Assembly (NCBI RefSeq): GCF_015694525.1
Contig: NZ_JADQDM010000001.1
Location: forward strand, 558,001-622,000
Direction: 5' to 3'
DNA length: 64,000 bases
Source: Hymenobacter ruricola
GTDB lineage: Bacteria > Bacteroidota > Bacteroidia > Cytophagales > Hymenobacteraceae
The notes beneath the pieces were generated by a model that ran no database searches, was not told where the DNA came from, and worked only from the letters and a program-made list of their open reading frames with translations. The position numbers and the translations under genes were made by a program. Shown here one piece after another: positions 24,900 through 34,213 of this stretch. How positions within the stretch are numbered: position 1 is the first letter of the stretch; every line of letters starts with the position of its first letter.

Positions 24900-25118
24900 G
24901 TGCTCCGCCTCGATAAAACCGTTACCCGCAAAACCACTTTGCACGCCGACCAGGAGAGCGAAGATGTCGCCTATTGGCTGACCAAAACGCCGCAGGAACG
25001 CCTTGCCGCACTGGAACACTTGCGCATCCAATCCATCTGGTTTACCTATCGCCATGCCCCTAGCCAATTCCCTGGACCAAGACTTCAAAGAGTTTATCGA
25101 GCTATTAAACGCTCATAA
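24900..25118 (+). CDS. Small protein preceding a nucleotidyltransferase, antitoxin-like arrangement
   Basis: A 72-residue protein starting at GTG. It has the layout of small Bacteroidota proteins that precede DUF6036/AbiEii-type nucleotidyltransferases: a basic start, DVAYWLTKTPQERLAALEHL, then an Arg-rich tail ending RLQRVYRAIKRS. It overlaps the nucleotidyltransferase gene by 65 bp in another frame, so the two are translationally tied. By position it may be the partner or antidote of the enzyme. The coding call rests on the conserved arrangement and composition. Confidence 0.65.
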   Translation: MLRLDKTVTRKTTLHADQESEDVAYWLTKTPQERLAALEHLRIQSIWFTYRHAPSQFPGPRLQRVYRAIKRS

Positions 25119-25518
25119 AGTCCGGTACATGGTGGTGGGTGGCTATGCGGTAGCTTATCATGGCTACCTGCGCTTCACCGGCGACATCGATGTATGGGTG
25201 GAAGTGAGCCCGGCAAACGCCGTCCTGCTGGTACAGGTAATGGGCGACTTCGGGTTTGGCAGTATGTATCGAGAAGCCGATTTCCTGGCGCCGGGCGGAA
25301 TCATTCAATTGGGCGTTGCGCCGGTGCGCATTGATATCCTGAATGAAATCGACGGCGTAACCTTCGCTGACTGCTACGCGGCCTGCGAGCCTTCAACCTG
25401 GGATGGCGTAACCGTGAACTTCATCAGCTTGGCCGATTTGCGAAAAAATAAAGCCAGCACTGGCCGCCAAAAAGACGCCGCCGACTTACGGAACTTGGAT
25501 AAAGTGCAGCGGAAATAA
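25054..25518 (+). CDS. Nucleotidyltransferase-fold protein (DUF6036/MNT-like)
   Basis: A 154-residue protein with the minimal nucleotidyltransferase fold. It contains YMVVGGYAVAYHGYLRFTGD (the GG motif), then DIDVWVEVS, giving the DxD metal-binding pair at about residues 41-43, and a third Asp in VRIDILNEIDG. The C-terminal ISLADLRKNKASTGRQKDAADL is the usual closing element. Relatives act as toxins or abortive-infection enzymes that add nucleotides to tRNA or proteins. The ATG at 25054 lies inside the preceding small gene. A toxin-antitoxin role is inference from family and arrangement. Confidence 0.85.
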   Translation: MPLANSLDQDFKEFIELLNAHKVRYMVVGGYAVAYHGYLRFTGDIDVWVEVSPANAVLLVQVMGDFGFGSMYREADFLAPGGIIQLGVAPVRIDILNEIDGVTFADCYAACEPSTWDGVTVNFISLADLRKNKASTGRQKDAADLRNLDKVQRK

Positions 25519-25620
25519 GCCGATACCCTTTCCGATACCCAAGCTCCTTTCGCTGGTCAGCGGCTGGTTTCTCGCAGGAAATGCCCGCAATCTTTTCACA
25601 CGGCGGCCAATACTGATTTA

Positions 25621-26064
25621 ATGTCCTCAAAACCCGCCCTCCACGCCGCCTGTCAGGTCTTCATCGAGCAGCGCATCAGCGCCGCCCGCACCGCCATGCA
25701 GGCCGCCCAGGAATCGTCCAGCTCCGAAACCAAGAGCAGCGCCGGCGACAAGTATGAAACCGGCCGCGAAATGGCCAACGCCGAGCGCGACCGCAACGCC
25801 GCCCACATGCAGCAGGCCCAGCAGCTGCAAGCCGAACTCGCCCGCATCAGCCCCGACGCGCCCTGCGACACCGTGCGCCCCGGCGCCCTCGTCGGCACCA
25901 GCCTGGGCCGGTTCTACATCGCCATCAGCGCCGGCAAGCTCGAAGGCACCGACGTTTTCGCCGTCTCGCCCGCCGCGCCGGTGGCCGTGGCCCTCAAAGG
26001 CCTGCGGGCGGGAGAAGACGCCGCTTTTAACGGCAAGGTGGTGCGGGTGCTGGCCGTGGAATAG
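25621..26064 (+). CDS. GreA/GreB-like protein of Bacteroidota (often misnamed 3-oxoacyl-ACP synthase)
   Basis: A 147-residue cytoplasmic protein. An N-terminal coiled-coil region (about 10-75: AARTAMQAAQESSSSETKSS, then DKYETGREMANAERDR) precedes a small beta domain (VRPGALVGTSLGRFYIAISA, FAVSPAAPVAVALKGLRAGE). The order of helical hairpin then FKBP-like domain resembles GreA-type transcript cleavage factors. No tip acidic pair can be assigned with certainty. It is convergent with the PorE-like gene, with the 21-bp array B filling the space between them. Confidence 0.75.
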   Translation: MSSKPALHAACQVFIEQRISAARTAMQAAQESSSSETKSSAGDKYETGREMANAERDRNAAHMQQAQQLQAELARISPDAPCDTVRPGALVGTSLGRFYIAISAGKLEGTDVFAVSPAAPVAVALKGLRAGEDAAFNGKVVRVLAVE

Positions 26065-26078
26065 ATACCCACGAGCCG

Positions 26079-26330
26079 TTTGCTCCTACAATTAAACTGT
26101 TTGCTTCTACAATCAAGCCGTTTGCTCCTGCAATCAAGCTATTTGTATATGCAATCAAGCCATTCGCTCATACAAACAGTCTGTTTGTATGAGCGAACAG
26201 TCCATTTGTACATGCAATCAAGCTATTCGCACATACAAATGGCTTGATTGCATGTACAAATGGACTGTTTGTACATGCAAACGGCTTGATTGCACGAGCA
26301 AACAGTCCATTTGCATATGCAAACGGCCGC
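26079..26330. repeat. 21-bp periodic array B (twelve units, mosaic of half-modules)
   Basis: Twelve consecutive 21-bp units start at 26079, 26100, 26121, 26142, 26163, 26184, 26205, 26226, 26247, 26268, 26289 and 26310, with no length change. Each begins with TTTG, TTCG or ATTG and has a CAA near position 10-12. Many units contain a small dyad such as TTTGCATATGCAAA. The linking halves come from a few modules present in both orientations: AATCAAGCC versus GGCTTGATT, and AACAGTCCA versus TGGACTGTT. The array is AT-richer than its surroundings. It fills the intergenic space between two convergent genes (stops at 26064 and 26341), so it cannot be a promoter for either. Confidence 0.92.
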
Positions 26331-26340
26331 AAGGCGTGGG

Positions 26341-28464
26341 CTACTTCCAGTCCGCGCCGCCGTCGGCGGGCTTGTCGCCGTCGGGCTTGATGAGGCGGAA
26401 CTCCACCCGGCGGTTCACCTTGGCGTCGGCTTCGGTTAGCTCGTCCTTCAGCGGCCGGGTGGAGCCGTAGCCGAAGCTTTCGATGCGGTTGGGCTTGAGC
26501 TTGCCCTTGCGCTCGATGTATTTGCGGATTTCCTCGGCCCGGTCCTGCGAGAGCTTTTCGTTCACTTCCGGGTCGCCGCTGCTGTCGGTGTGGCCCGCAA
26601 TGCTGAGCCGGAACGCCGGGTGGTCCACCATAAATAGCGCAATGCGGTCCAGGGTGGGCTGCATGGCCGGCAGCACGTTGGCCTTGCCCGCCTCAAACTC
26701 CAGGTTTTTGAAAATCAGCGGCAGCTTGTAGTCGATGCTGTTGGTGAGCAGCGTCATCACCGTGTCGCCCTTCAGCGCAAACTGCTTTTCGACCGAGAAA
26801 AAGTCCGGGCTCTGAATCAGCATGGCGTAGTGCGAGCCCTCAATCAGCTCAAAGTCAAACGTGCCGTCGGGCCGGATGAACTTGCTGGCCACCTCAATCC
26901 CGTTGTCCGTATCGATAATGCTCACGATGCCCTTCAGCGGCTTGGCGCTCACCGAGTCGATGAGCGTGCCCTCCACCCGCGTGGTGGCCAGCGGCTGCGC
27001 CTCCATCGGCAGCGGAAAAGAGTACAGGTCCAGGTTGTTGATTTCCTGCACCTCGGAGCGCGCGTAGTACAGGTTTTTGCTTTCGCGGTCGATGGTAAAG
27101 TAGTACTCCGACCCCTTCCCGTTCACCAGCGGGCCAATGTTGCGGGGCTCCTGCCAGCGCCCGGCCACCTTGTAGGTCTTGTAAATGTCAAAATCCCCGA
27201 AATTCAGCAGCTGCCCGCGCGAGCTGAAGTACAGCACGTGGTAGAGCGGGTGGTAAAACGGGCTCACCTCGCTTTCCCGCGTGTTCACCACCGGCCCCAT
27301 GTTTTCGGCCGGGCTCCACTGCCCGTTCTTCAGCTTGTGGGTGAAATAAATGTCCGACAGCCCAAACCCGCCCAGCCGGTCCGAGGCAAAATACAGCGTG
27401 TCTTCGCCCTGCGAGAGCGTGGGTTGCGAGTCCCAGGCCGGCGAGTTCACCAGCGAACCCAGGCTTTTGGGCGTGCCCCACTTGCCGTCCTTGCCCTTGG
27501 TGGCGGTGTAGAGGTCGCAGTTGCCGCGGCAGGTGGCGCACTCGCAGCGGGCAAAGTAGATGGTCCGGCCGTCCTTGCTCAAACACGCCGACCCTTCATT
27601 GTTGGGCGAATTAATCGGCTTCGGCAGCGGCTCGGCATCGGTCCAACTGATGCCCTCGCGGCGCGAGGTGTACAAGTCCTCGTCCACCACCCCCGTGATG
27701 CCGCGGCGCTTGCGCTTGCTGCTGAACAAAAACACCGAGTCGTTGCCGCCCAGCGCCGGCCCGTAGTCCGGCGCCTTGCTGTTGATGGCGTCGCCCATGC
27801 TGGTGTACACCCCCTTGGGCGGGTGGAAGGTGTTGAGGTTCTTGCGGTACTCCACCAGGTCGTAGTACGTTTTGAGGGGCACGTACAGGTCCTGGTTTTT
27901 CTGTTCCAGCGAGTCGTAGTAGAGTTGCACCTTCGTGATGTCGGTGCGGTGGTGCTTGAGGGCCAAGCGGTAGTACGCCCGCGCTTTCACCGTCTGGCTG
28001 TCGCGCTCCAGCAGCTGGCCCAGGCGCCAGAGCATGTCGGTGTTCTTGGCAAAATTGGTGGGGCCGAAGTGCGCCACGTAGTCTTCCAGCTGCAGGCGGG
28101 CCTGGTGGTAGCGGTGCTTCTTTTCGGCCTTGGCAATGGCGCGCAACGCCTTTTTGTCCTCGTAAAACGCGTAGCGGTTGGTGTAAACAAAGTCCGGAGT
28201 GCCGTCGGGGCGCAGGTGCAGCTTGCGGCTCACGCGGCTGTTGAGGCCGCGCACGCGGTAGGTGCCCGGCGCAATGGCGGGCGTGGGCTTGGTCGGCTCC
28301 TTTTTGGGCGAGGCCGAGGCGCCGCCGCTGGTGGTATCGGCCGAAGGCGAAGCCGCCGCGGGAATGCGCTTGACTGGCCGGCGCTGGGCCTGGGCCTGAA
28401 ACGAGCTCACCACGCCCAATAGCAGCAAGAAAAGAAACGCGCCCCGACGCAATAAAACCGGCAT
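26341..28464 (-). CDS. OmpA-family protein with TPR, beta-propeller and carboxypeptidase-regulatory domains (PorE-like)
   Basis: A 707-residue exported protein with signal peptide (FLFLLLLGVVSSFQAQAQ). Order of parts: Pro/Ala-rich linker, TPR-like helices (about 105-215), a PD40/WD40-like propeller (about 230-450, with repeated DLY/DIY strands such as GFGLSDIYFTHKL and NFGDFDIYKTYKV), a CarboxypepD_reg segment (about 495-570), and a C-terminal OmpA domain (HTDSSGDPEVNEKLSQDRA) that binds peptidoglycan. This order matches PorE of the type IX secretion system. Similar OmpA proteins with other roles exist. porQ lies 3 kb away. Confidence 0.85.
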   Translation of the reverse strand: MPVLLRRGAFLFLLLLGVVSSFQAQAQRRPVKRIPAAASPSADTTSGGASASPKKEPTKPTPAIAPGTYRVRGLNSRVSRKLHLRPDGTPDFVYTNRYAFYEDKKALRAIAKAEKKHRYHQARLQLEDYVAHFGPTNFAKNTDMLWRLGQLLERDSQTVKARAYYRLALKHHRTDITKVQLYYDSLEQKNQDLYVPLKTYYDLVEYRKNLNTFHPPKGVYTSMGDAINSKAPDYGPALGGNDSVFLFSSKRKRRGITGVVDEDLYTSRREGISWTDAEPLPKPINSPNNEGSACLSKDGRTIYFARCECATCRGNCDLYTATKGKDGKWGTPKSLGSLVNSPAWDSQPTLSQGEDTLYFASDRLGGFGLSDIYFTHKLKNGQWSPAENMGPVVNTRESEVSPFYHPLYHVLYFSSRGQLLNFGDFDIYKTYKVAGRWQEPRNIGPLVNGKGSEYYFTIDRESKNLYYARSEVQEINNLDLYSFPLPMEAQPLATTRVEGTLIDSVSAKPLKGIVSIIDTDNGIEVASKFIRPDGTFDFELIEGSHYAMLIQSPDFFSVEKQFALKGDTVMTLLTNSIDYKLPLIFKNLEFEAGKANVLPAMQPTLDRIALFMVDHPAFRLSIAGHTDSSGDPEVNEKLSQDRAEEIRKYIERKGKLKPNRIESFGYGSTRPLKDELTEADAKVNRRVEFRLIKPDGDKPADGGADWK

Positions 28465-28785
28465 TGGTAGAGTAATAAAAATAATTATTGGCGCAAGTTG
28501 CCACCAATTTAGTGATTTATATGCTGCAGGTGAGCGGTTACTCCTTCCCGCGTGCGCCGCTTTGGCGTACGCGCGCCCCTGGCACGGCGCTTGACGTCCA
28601 AACGCGGCGGGAAGCCGTACCTTGTACCTCCCGCTTCATTCCGCCACGGGCTGCCAATGTGGCACCCGTCGCCGTTGTTTCTGGCTTTTCTCTCGTCCAT
28701 GCGTCTGGCATCTGTTTACACTCCTGCTGCGTTCCCCCTGCGGGCCCTCAGCGACCCTAACTCTCAACCCGAAGCCATCGCCATC
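28465..28785. other. Divergent intergenic region between PorE-like gene and lon
   Basis: About 320 bp. The frame of lon is open through the second part, so the Lon start may be earlier (an ATG at 28699) than annotated. No exact promoter box was found. A short AT-rich stretch (28470-28525) next to the minus-strand gene is the likeliest promoter zone for that gene. Confidence 0.4.
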
Positions 28786-31206
28786 ATGGCCGCCGACCCC
28801 GACCACCTCCTGCGCGGCGATGACGCGCCGCCCACCCTGTCCCTGCTGCCCGTGCGCAACACCGTGCTGTTTCCCGGCGTGGTGCTGCCCGTGACGGTGA
28901 CGCGCAAAAAAAGCGTGAAGCTGGTGCGCAAAGCCTACGCCGCCGACAAACTCCTCGGCGTGGTGGCCCAGCTCAACCCCGACGCCGACGAGCCCACCAC
29001 CGAGGAACTGCACCCCGTGGGCACGCTGGCCCGCATCCTCAAGCTGCTGGAGCAGCCCGACGGCCAGATTACCATCATCCTGCAGGGCCAGGTGCGCTTC
29101 GCCATCGAAGAGCAGCTTAGCTTCACGCCGCTGGTGGCCCGCGTCCGCTATTTTTCAGAAGTGGCCCTGAACCCCGACGTGCCCGGCGAATTCGGCCTGC
29201 TGCAGGCCCTGCGCGAAGCCGCCACCAAGGTGCTGGAGCTCACGCCCGAGATTCCGATGGAAGCCCGGGCCATGCTCGACGGCATTCAGTCGCCGGCCTT
29301 CCTCACGCACTTCCTGTCCTCGAACGTGCAACTCGACCTGCCCGCCAAGCAGCGCCTGTTGGAGCTCTCCGACCCCGAAGCCCAGGCCCGCCAGCTGCTC
29401 GAAGCCCTGCTCAGCCAGGCCGAGTTGCTGGAAATCAAGCAGGACATTCGCTCCAAAACCCACACCGGCATCGATGCCCAGCAGCGCGAGTATTTCCTGC
29501 GCCAGCAGCTCAAAACGCTCCAGGACGAGCTGGGCCAGGAAGGCCCCGACGAGGACGTGCAGCGCTTGCGCCAGCGCGCCGAAACCAAGAAATGGCCCGA
29601 GCCGGTGGCGCTTCATTTCAAAAAGGAGATGGAGAAGCTGGCCCGCACCAACCCCATGGCGCCCGACTATTCGGTGAGCGTGAACTACGTGGAGTTCTTG
29701 CTGGACCTGCCCTGGGGCGAGTACACCAAGGACAAGTTCAACCTTAAGCAAACCAAAAAAATCCTCGATGCCGACCATTTTGGCCTCGAAAAAGTGAAGG
29801 AGCGCATCCTCGAATACCTGGCTGTGCTCAAGCTGAAGCAGGATTTGAAGGCGCCGATTCTCTGCCTCTACGGCCCGCCCGGCGTAGGCAAAACCAGCCT
29901 CGGCCGCAGCATTGCCACCGCCCTGGGCCGCAAGTACGTGCGCATGAGCCTGGGCGGCGTGCGCGACGAAGCCGAGATTCGGGGGCACCGCAAAACCTAC
30001 GTGGGGGCCATGCCCGGCCGCATCATCTCGCAGATTAAAAAGGCCGGGGCTTCTAATCCGGTCATCATTCTCGATGAGATTGACAAGGTGAGCAGCGACT
30101 TCCGCGGCGACCCCAGCTCGGCCCTGCTCGAAGTGCTGGACCCGGAGCAAAACGCCACCTTCACCGACAACTACCTGGAGGTGGAATACGACCTGAGCAA
30201 GGTCCTGTTCATTGCCACAGCCAACTCGCTCGACACCATTCAGCCGGCCCTGCGCGACCGCATGGAAATCATCGACCTCACCGGCTACACCCAGGAAGAA
30301 AAAGTACAGATTGCCCGCAAGCACCTTTGGCCCAAGCAGCTCAAGGAGCACGGCCTGGGCGAGAACGAGGTAAAAATCACCGATGCCTCGCTGCACCGCG
30401 TGGCCGACGACTACACCCGCGAAAGCGGCGTGCGCGGCCTGGAGCGCAAGCTGGCCGCCGTAACGCGCAACCTCGCCCGGCGCAAGGCCGGCAAGGAAGA
30501 GCTGCCCGCCGTGATGGAGCCGGCGGAAATCCGCAAAATCCTCGGCGCGGCCATTTTCGACCGCGACCAGTACCAGGACAACGACACCGCCGGCGTGGTG
30601 ACGGGCCTGGCCTGGACCAGCGTGGGCGGCGACATTCTGTTCGTGGAAAGCCTGCTGAGCCGGGGCCGCGGCAAGCTCACGCTGAGCGGGCAGCTGGGCG
30701 ATGTGATGAAAGAATCGGCCATTACGGCGCTTTCGTACCTGCGCTCACGAGCCGATGAAATAGGCATCGACTACCGCCTGTTTGAGCAGTACGACCTGCA
30801 CATTCACTTCCCCGAGGGCGCCGTGCCGAAGGACGGGCCCAGCGCAGGCATTGCCATTTTCACCAGCATTGCCTCGGCCTACACCCAGCGCCGGGTGCGC
30901 GCCAAGCTGGCCATGACCGGCGAAATCACCCTGCGCGGCAAAGTGCTGCCGGTCGGGGGCATCAAGGAGAAGCTGCTGGCGGCTCGCCGCGCCGGCATGA
31001 AGGACATCATCCTGTGCCCCAAAAACCGTAAGGACATCGAGGAAATCCAGGAAGACTACCTCAAAGGCCTCACCATTCACTACGCCGAGCGGGTGGACGA
31101 CGTGCTGCGCGTGGCCCTGCTCGATGAGTTGGTGCCGCACCCGCAGAAGCTGCCCGTGCGTGATGAGCCCGTGCCGGTGCTCGGGCCCAGCGTGGAAGTG
31201 CAGTAA
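28786..31206 (+). CDS. lon: ATP-dependent protease Lon
   Basis: An 806-residue serine protease that degrades misfolded and regulatory proteins. The N-terminal LAN domain begins at LSLLPVRNTVLFPGVVLPV. AAA+ domain: Walker A GPPGVGKT (about 363-370), Walker B VIILDEIDKV. The protease domain has the catalytic Ser in PKDGPSAG (about Ser686) and the catalytic Lys in GGIKEKLL (about Lys729), at the family's 43-residue separation. The ATG at 28786 was chosen because it gives the usual distance to the first conserved strand; the open frame extends upstream to 28552 with non-family sequence. Array C follows directly after the stop. Confidence 0.96.
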   Translation: MAADPDHLLRGDDAPPTLSLLPVRNTVLFPGVVLPVTVTRKKSVKLVRKAYAADKLLGVVAQLNPDADEPTTEELHPVGTLARILKLLEQPDGQITIILQGQVRFAIEEQLSFTPLVARVRYFSEVALNPDVPGEFGLLQALREAATKVLELTPEIPMEARAMLDGIQSPAFLTHFLSSNVQLDLPAKQRLLELSDPEAQARQLLEALLSQAELLEIKQDIRSKTHTGIDAQQREYFLRQQLKTLQDELGQEGPDEDVQRLRQRAETKKWPEPVALHFKKEMEKLARTNPMAPDYSVSVNYVEFLLDLPWGEYTKDKFNLKQTKKILDADHFGLEKVKERILEYLAVLKLKQDLKAPILCLYGPPGVGKTSLGRSIATALGRKYVRMSLGGVRDEAEIRGHRKTYVGAMPGRIISQIKKAGASNPVIILDEIDKVSSDFRGDPSSALLEVLDPEQNATFTDNYLEVEYDLSKVLFIATANSLDTIQPALRDRMEIIDLTGYTQEEKVQIARKHLWPKQLKEHGLGENEVKITDASLHRVADDYTRESGVRGLERKLAAVTRNLARRKAGKEELPAVMEPAEIRKILGAAIFDRDQYQDNDTAGVVTGLAWTSVGGDILFVESLLSRGRGKLTLSGQLGDVMKESAITALSYLRSRADEIGIDYRLFEQYDLHIHFPEGAVPKDGPSAGIAIFTSIASAYTQRRVRAKLAMTGEITLRGKVLPVGGIKEKLLAARRAGMKDIILCPKNRKDIEEIQEDYLKGLTIHYAERVDDVLRVALLDELVPHPQKLPVRDEPVPVLGPSVEVQ

Positions 31207-31207
31207 G

Positions 31208-31406
31208 GCGCGAGCGTTCGCGCTTGGGCCATGACACTTCGCGGTCCGGGCGCGGGATGTCGCGGAAAAAGCGCGAACGCTCGGGCTCAGGCCATGAGGT
31301 TTCGGGGAAGAAGCGCGAATGTTCGCGCCCGGACCGCGAGGTTTCGGGGAAAAAGCGCGAACGCTCGCGGTCCTGACGCGAGGTATCGCCGCCAAAGCGC
31401 GAACTG
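31208..31406. repeat. 21-bp periodic array C (nine to ten units; 42-bp higher-order repeat)
   Basis: Units start at 31208, 31229, 31250, 31271, 31292, 31313, 31334, 31355, 31376 and partly 31397, each 21 bp. Two unit types alternate, one like GCGCGAAnGnTCGCGnnC and one like CCnCGAGGTTTCGGGGAAAA, giving a clearer 42-bp period. Both share CGCGA, then TCG at the same offset, forming small dyads. It begins two bases after the lon stop codon and ends ~90 bp before porQ. Reading frames stay open in several phases only because 21 is divisible by three. Confidence 0.9.
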
Positions 31407-31484
31407 CCTTGATAAATTCTGCGATGCTGGGTACGCGAAAACCCGACGGCCGGCGTTGAGTCGGCACCAACAGGCCCCGGGCCG

Positions 31485-31492
31485 TAACTTAG
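31485..31492 (+). promoter_or_regulatory. Candidate -7 box directly before porQ start
   Basis: TAACTTAG, one base off TAnnTTTG, ends 4 nt before the ATG at 31497, so the transcript may be leaderless. Confidence 0.35.
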
Positions 31493-31496
31493 AGCA

Positions 31497-32558
31497 ATGA
31501 AGCAGCTTTCCACGCACCGGGTTGCCGGTTTTTGCCTTTTATTGGGAGTAATGGGGCTGCGGCCCGCAGCGGCTCAGCAGCTGGGCGGCCGCACGGTTTT
31601 TCCGTTTCTGGATTTGCCCACCGGCGCCCAGCAGGCCGCGTTGGGCGGCATGAGCGTATCGGCCCGCAACGACGACCCGACCATGCTGTTTGCCAACCCG
31701 GCCTTGCTGAACGAGGAGATGGACGGCCGGCTGGCGCTGAGCTACGTGGCCTACGTGGCCGACATCAAGCAGAGCACGGCCGCCTACGTGTTCAATACCC
31801 AGAAATACGGCCGCTTTGGCGTCGGAGTCACTTACCTCAACTACGGCGATTTTGAGAGCTACGACCTGGCCGGCAATAGCCTGGGCACCATTGGGGTGAA
31901 TGAATACACGGTGGGCGTGTCCGATTCTTACACCAAGGGCAAATTCACTTTTGGCGCCACCACCAAGCTGGCCGTGTCCAGCATTGCGGGCAGCCGCTCG
32001 CTGGCCGGCGTGGCCGACGCGGGCGTGGTCTACAAGCACCCCACGGCCGATTTCACGGCCGGGCTGGCCGTGAAAAACGCCGGCTACCAGTTCTCGCCCT
32101 ACCCCGGCACCGAGCGCGGCCCGCTGCCGCTCGACGTGCAAATCGGGGCCACGGTAAAGCCCGAGCACATGCCCGTGCGCATCTCCCTCACGGCGCACCA
32201 CCTGCAGCAGTGGGACATCCAGTACCTCGACCCCAACGCCCGCGGCCAGCTGGACGGCAGCGGCGTGGAGAAAAAACCCACCAAAAGCTTCGGCGACAAC
32301 CTGGCCCGGCATTTTACCGTGGCCGCGGCCCTGGTGCTGGGCAAGGGCTTCAACCTGCGGGTGGGCTACAACCACCTCCAGCGCCGCGAGCTGCGCCTCG
32401 ACAACACCAGCGGCAGCGCCGGCCTTAGTTTCGGCGCGATGCTCAAAATCAGTACTTTCCAGATAGACTACACTCACGCCACGCTGCAGGCGGCCGGTTC
32501 GAGCGAGTATTTTACGATTTCCCGCAACCTGGATTCTTTGTTCAAGAAGAAGGAGTAA
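31497..32558 (+). CDS. porQ: Type IX secretion system protein PorQ
   Basis: A 353-residue outer-membrane protein with signal peptide (GFCLLLGVMGLRPAAAQQ). The conserved start LGGRTVFPFLDLPTGAQQAA, then ALGGMSVSARNDD and MLFANPALLNEEMDGRLAL, is the PorQ signature. The remainder is beta-strand-rich and ends in a membrane-barrel-like strand. In P. gingivalis PorQ belongs to the attachment complex with PorU, PorV and PorZ that anchors T9SS cargo on the cell surface. No other core T9SS gene is adjacent, which is usual as porQ is scattered. Confidence 0.92.
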   Translation: MKQLSTHRVAGFCLLLGVMGLRPAAAQQLGGRTVFPFLDLPTGAQQAALGGMSVSARNDDPTMLFANPALLNEEMDGRLALSYVAYVADIKQSTAAYVFNTQKYGRFGVGVTYLNYGDFESYDLAGNSLGTIGVNEYTVGVSDSYTKGKFTFGATTKLAVSSIAGSRSLAGVADAGVVYKHPTADFTAGLAVKNAGYQFSPYPGTERGPLPLDVQIGATVKPEHMPVRISLTAHHLQQWDIQYLDPNARGQLDGSGVEKKPTKSFGDNLARHFTVAAALVLGKGFNLRVGYNHLQRRELRLDNTSGSAGLSFGAMLKISTFQIDYTHATLQAAGSSEYFTISRNLDSLFKKKE

Positions 32559-32582
32559 CAACCTTGTCGGATTGAATAAAGT

Positions 32583-32673
32583 CTGTCATCCTGAGCGCAG
32601 CGAAGGACCTTATCACGTTAGAACGGCTTTCGTTCCAGGTTGATAAGGTCCTTCGCTGCGCTCAGGATGACAG
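32583..32673. repeat. Palindromic interspersed repeat, 33-bp perfect arms
   Basis: The arm 32583-32615 (begins CTGTCATCCTGAGCGCAG) is the perfect reverse complement of 32641-32673. The loop itself holds a small stem (GAACG...CGTTC). It shares its core with the repeat at 62.9 kb and more distantly with that at 22.7 kb. It lies between porQ and hslU, where the RNA hairpin could act as a transcript-end structure; the right arm is followed by GCTTTTTTG. Confidence 0.9.
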
Positions 32674-32716
32674 CTTTTTTGTCCCCAATACACTTCCAAA
32701 CTTCGTACACTATTTC

Positions 32717-34117
<1,401 letters not shown>

Positions 34118-34129
34118 TATAAAAGCACA

Positions 34130-34165
34130 AAAAAAGCCCCAGCCAAGTTGGCTGGGGCTTTTTTT
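34130..34165 (+). terminator. Rho-independent terminator after hslU
   Basis: AGCCCCAGCCA (34135-34145) pairs with TGGCTGGGGCT (34149-34159), with A-run before and T-run after. It can also serve the convergent SusD gene ending at 34214. Confidence 0.9.
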
Positions 34166-34213
34166 GTTACGTTTACCATTTGGATAGAGTATCCGTATGT
34201 GACAAATCGTATT

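Noticed and set aside
26079..26330. CRISPR array
   Set aside because: Units are contiguous 21-bp degenerate repeats with no constant repeat alternating with unique spacers, and no cas genes are in the window. The same reasoning excludes arrays A and C.
31208..31500. Heptad-repeat proteins encoded by the 21-bp arrays
   Set aside because: Several frames on both strands are open at once, as expected whenever a 21-bp period contains no stop. None has a plausible start, and the three arrays would encode unrelated peptides.
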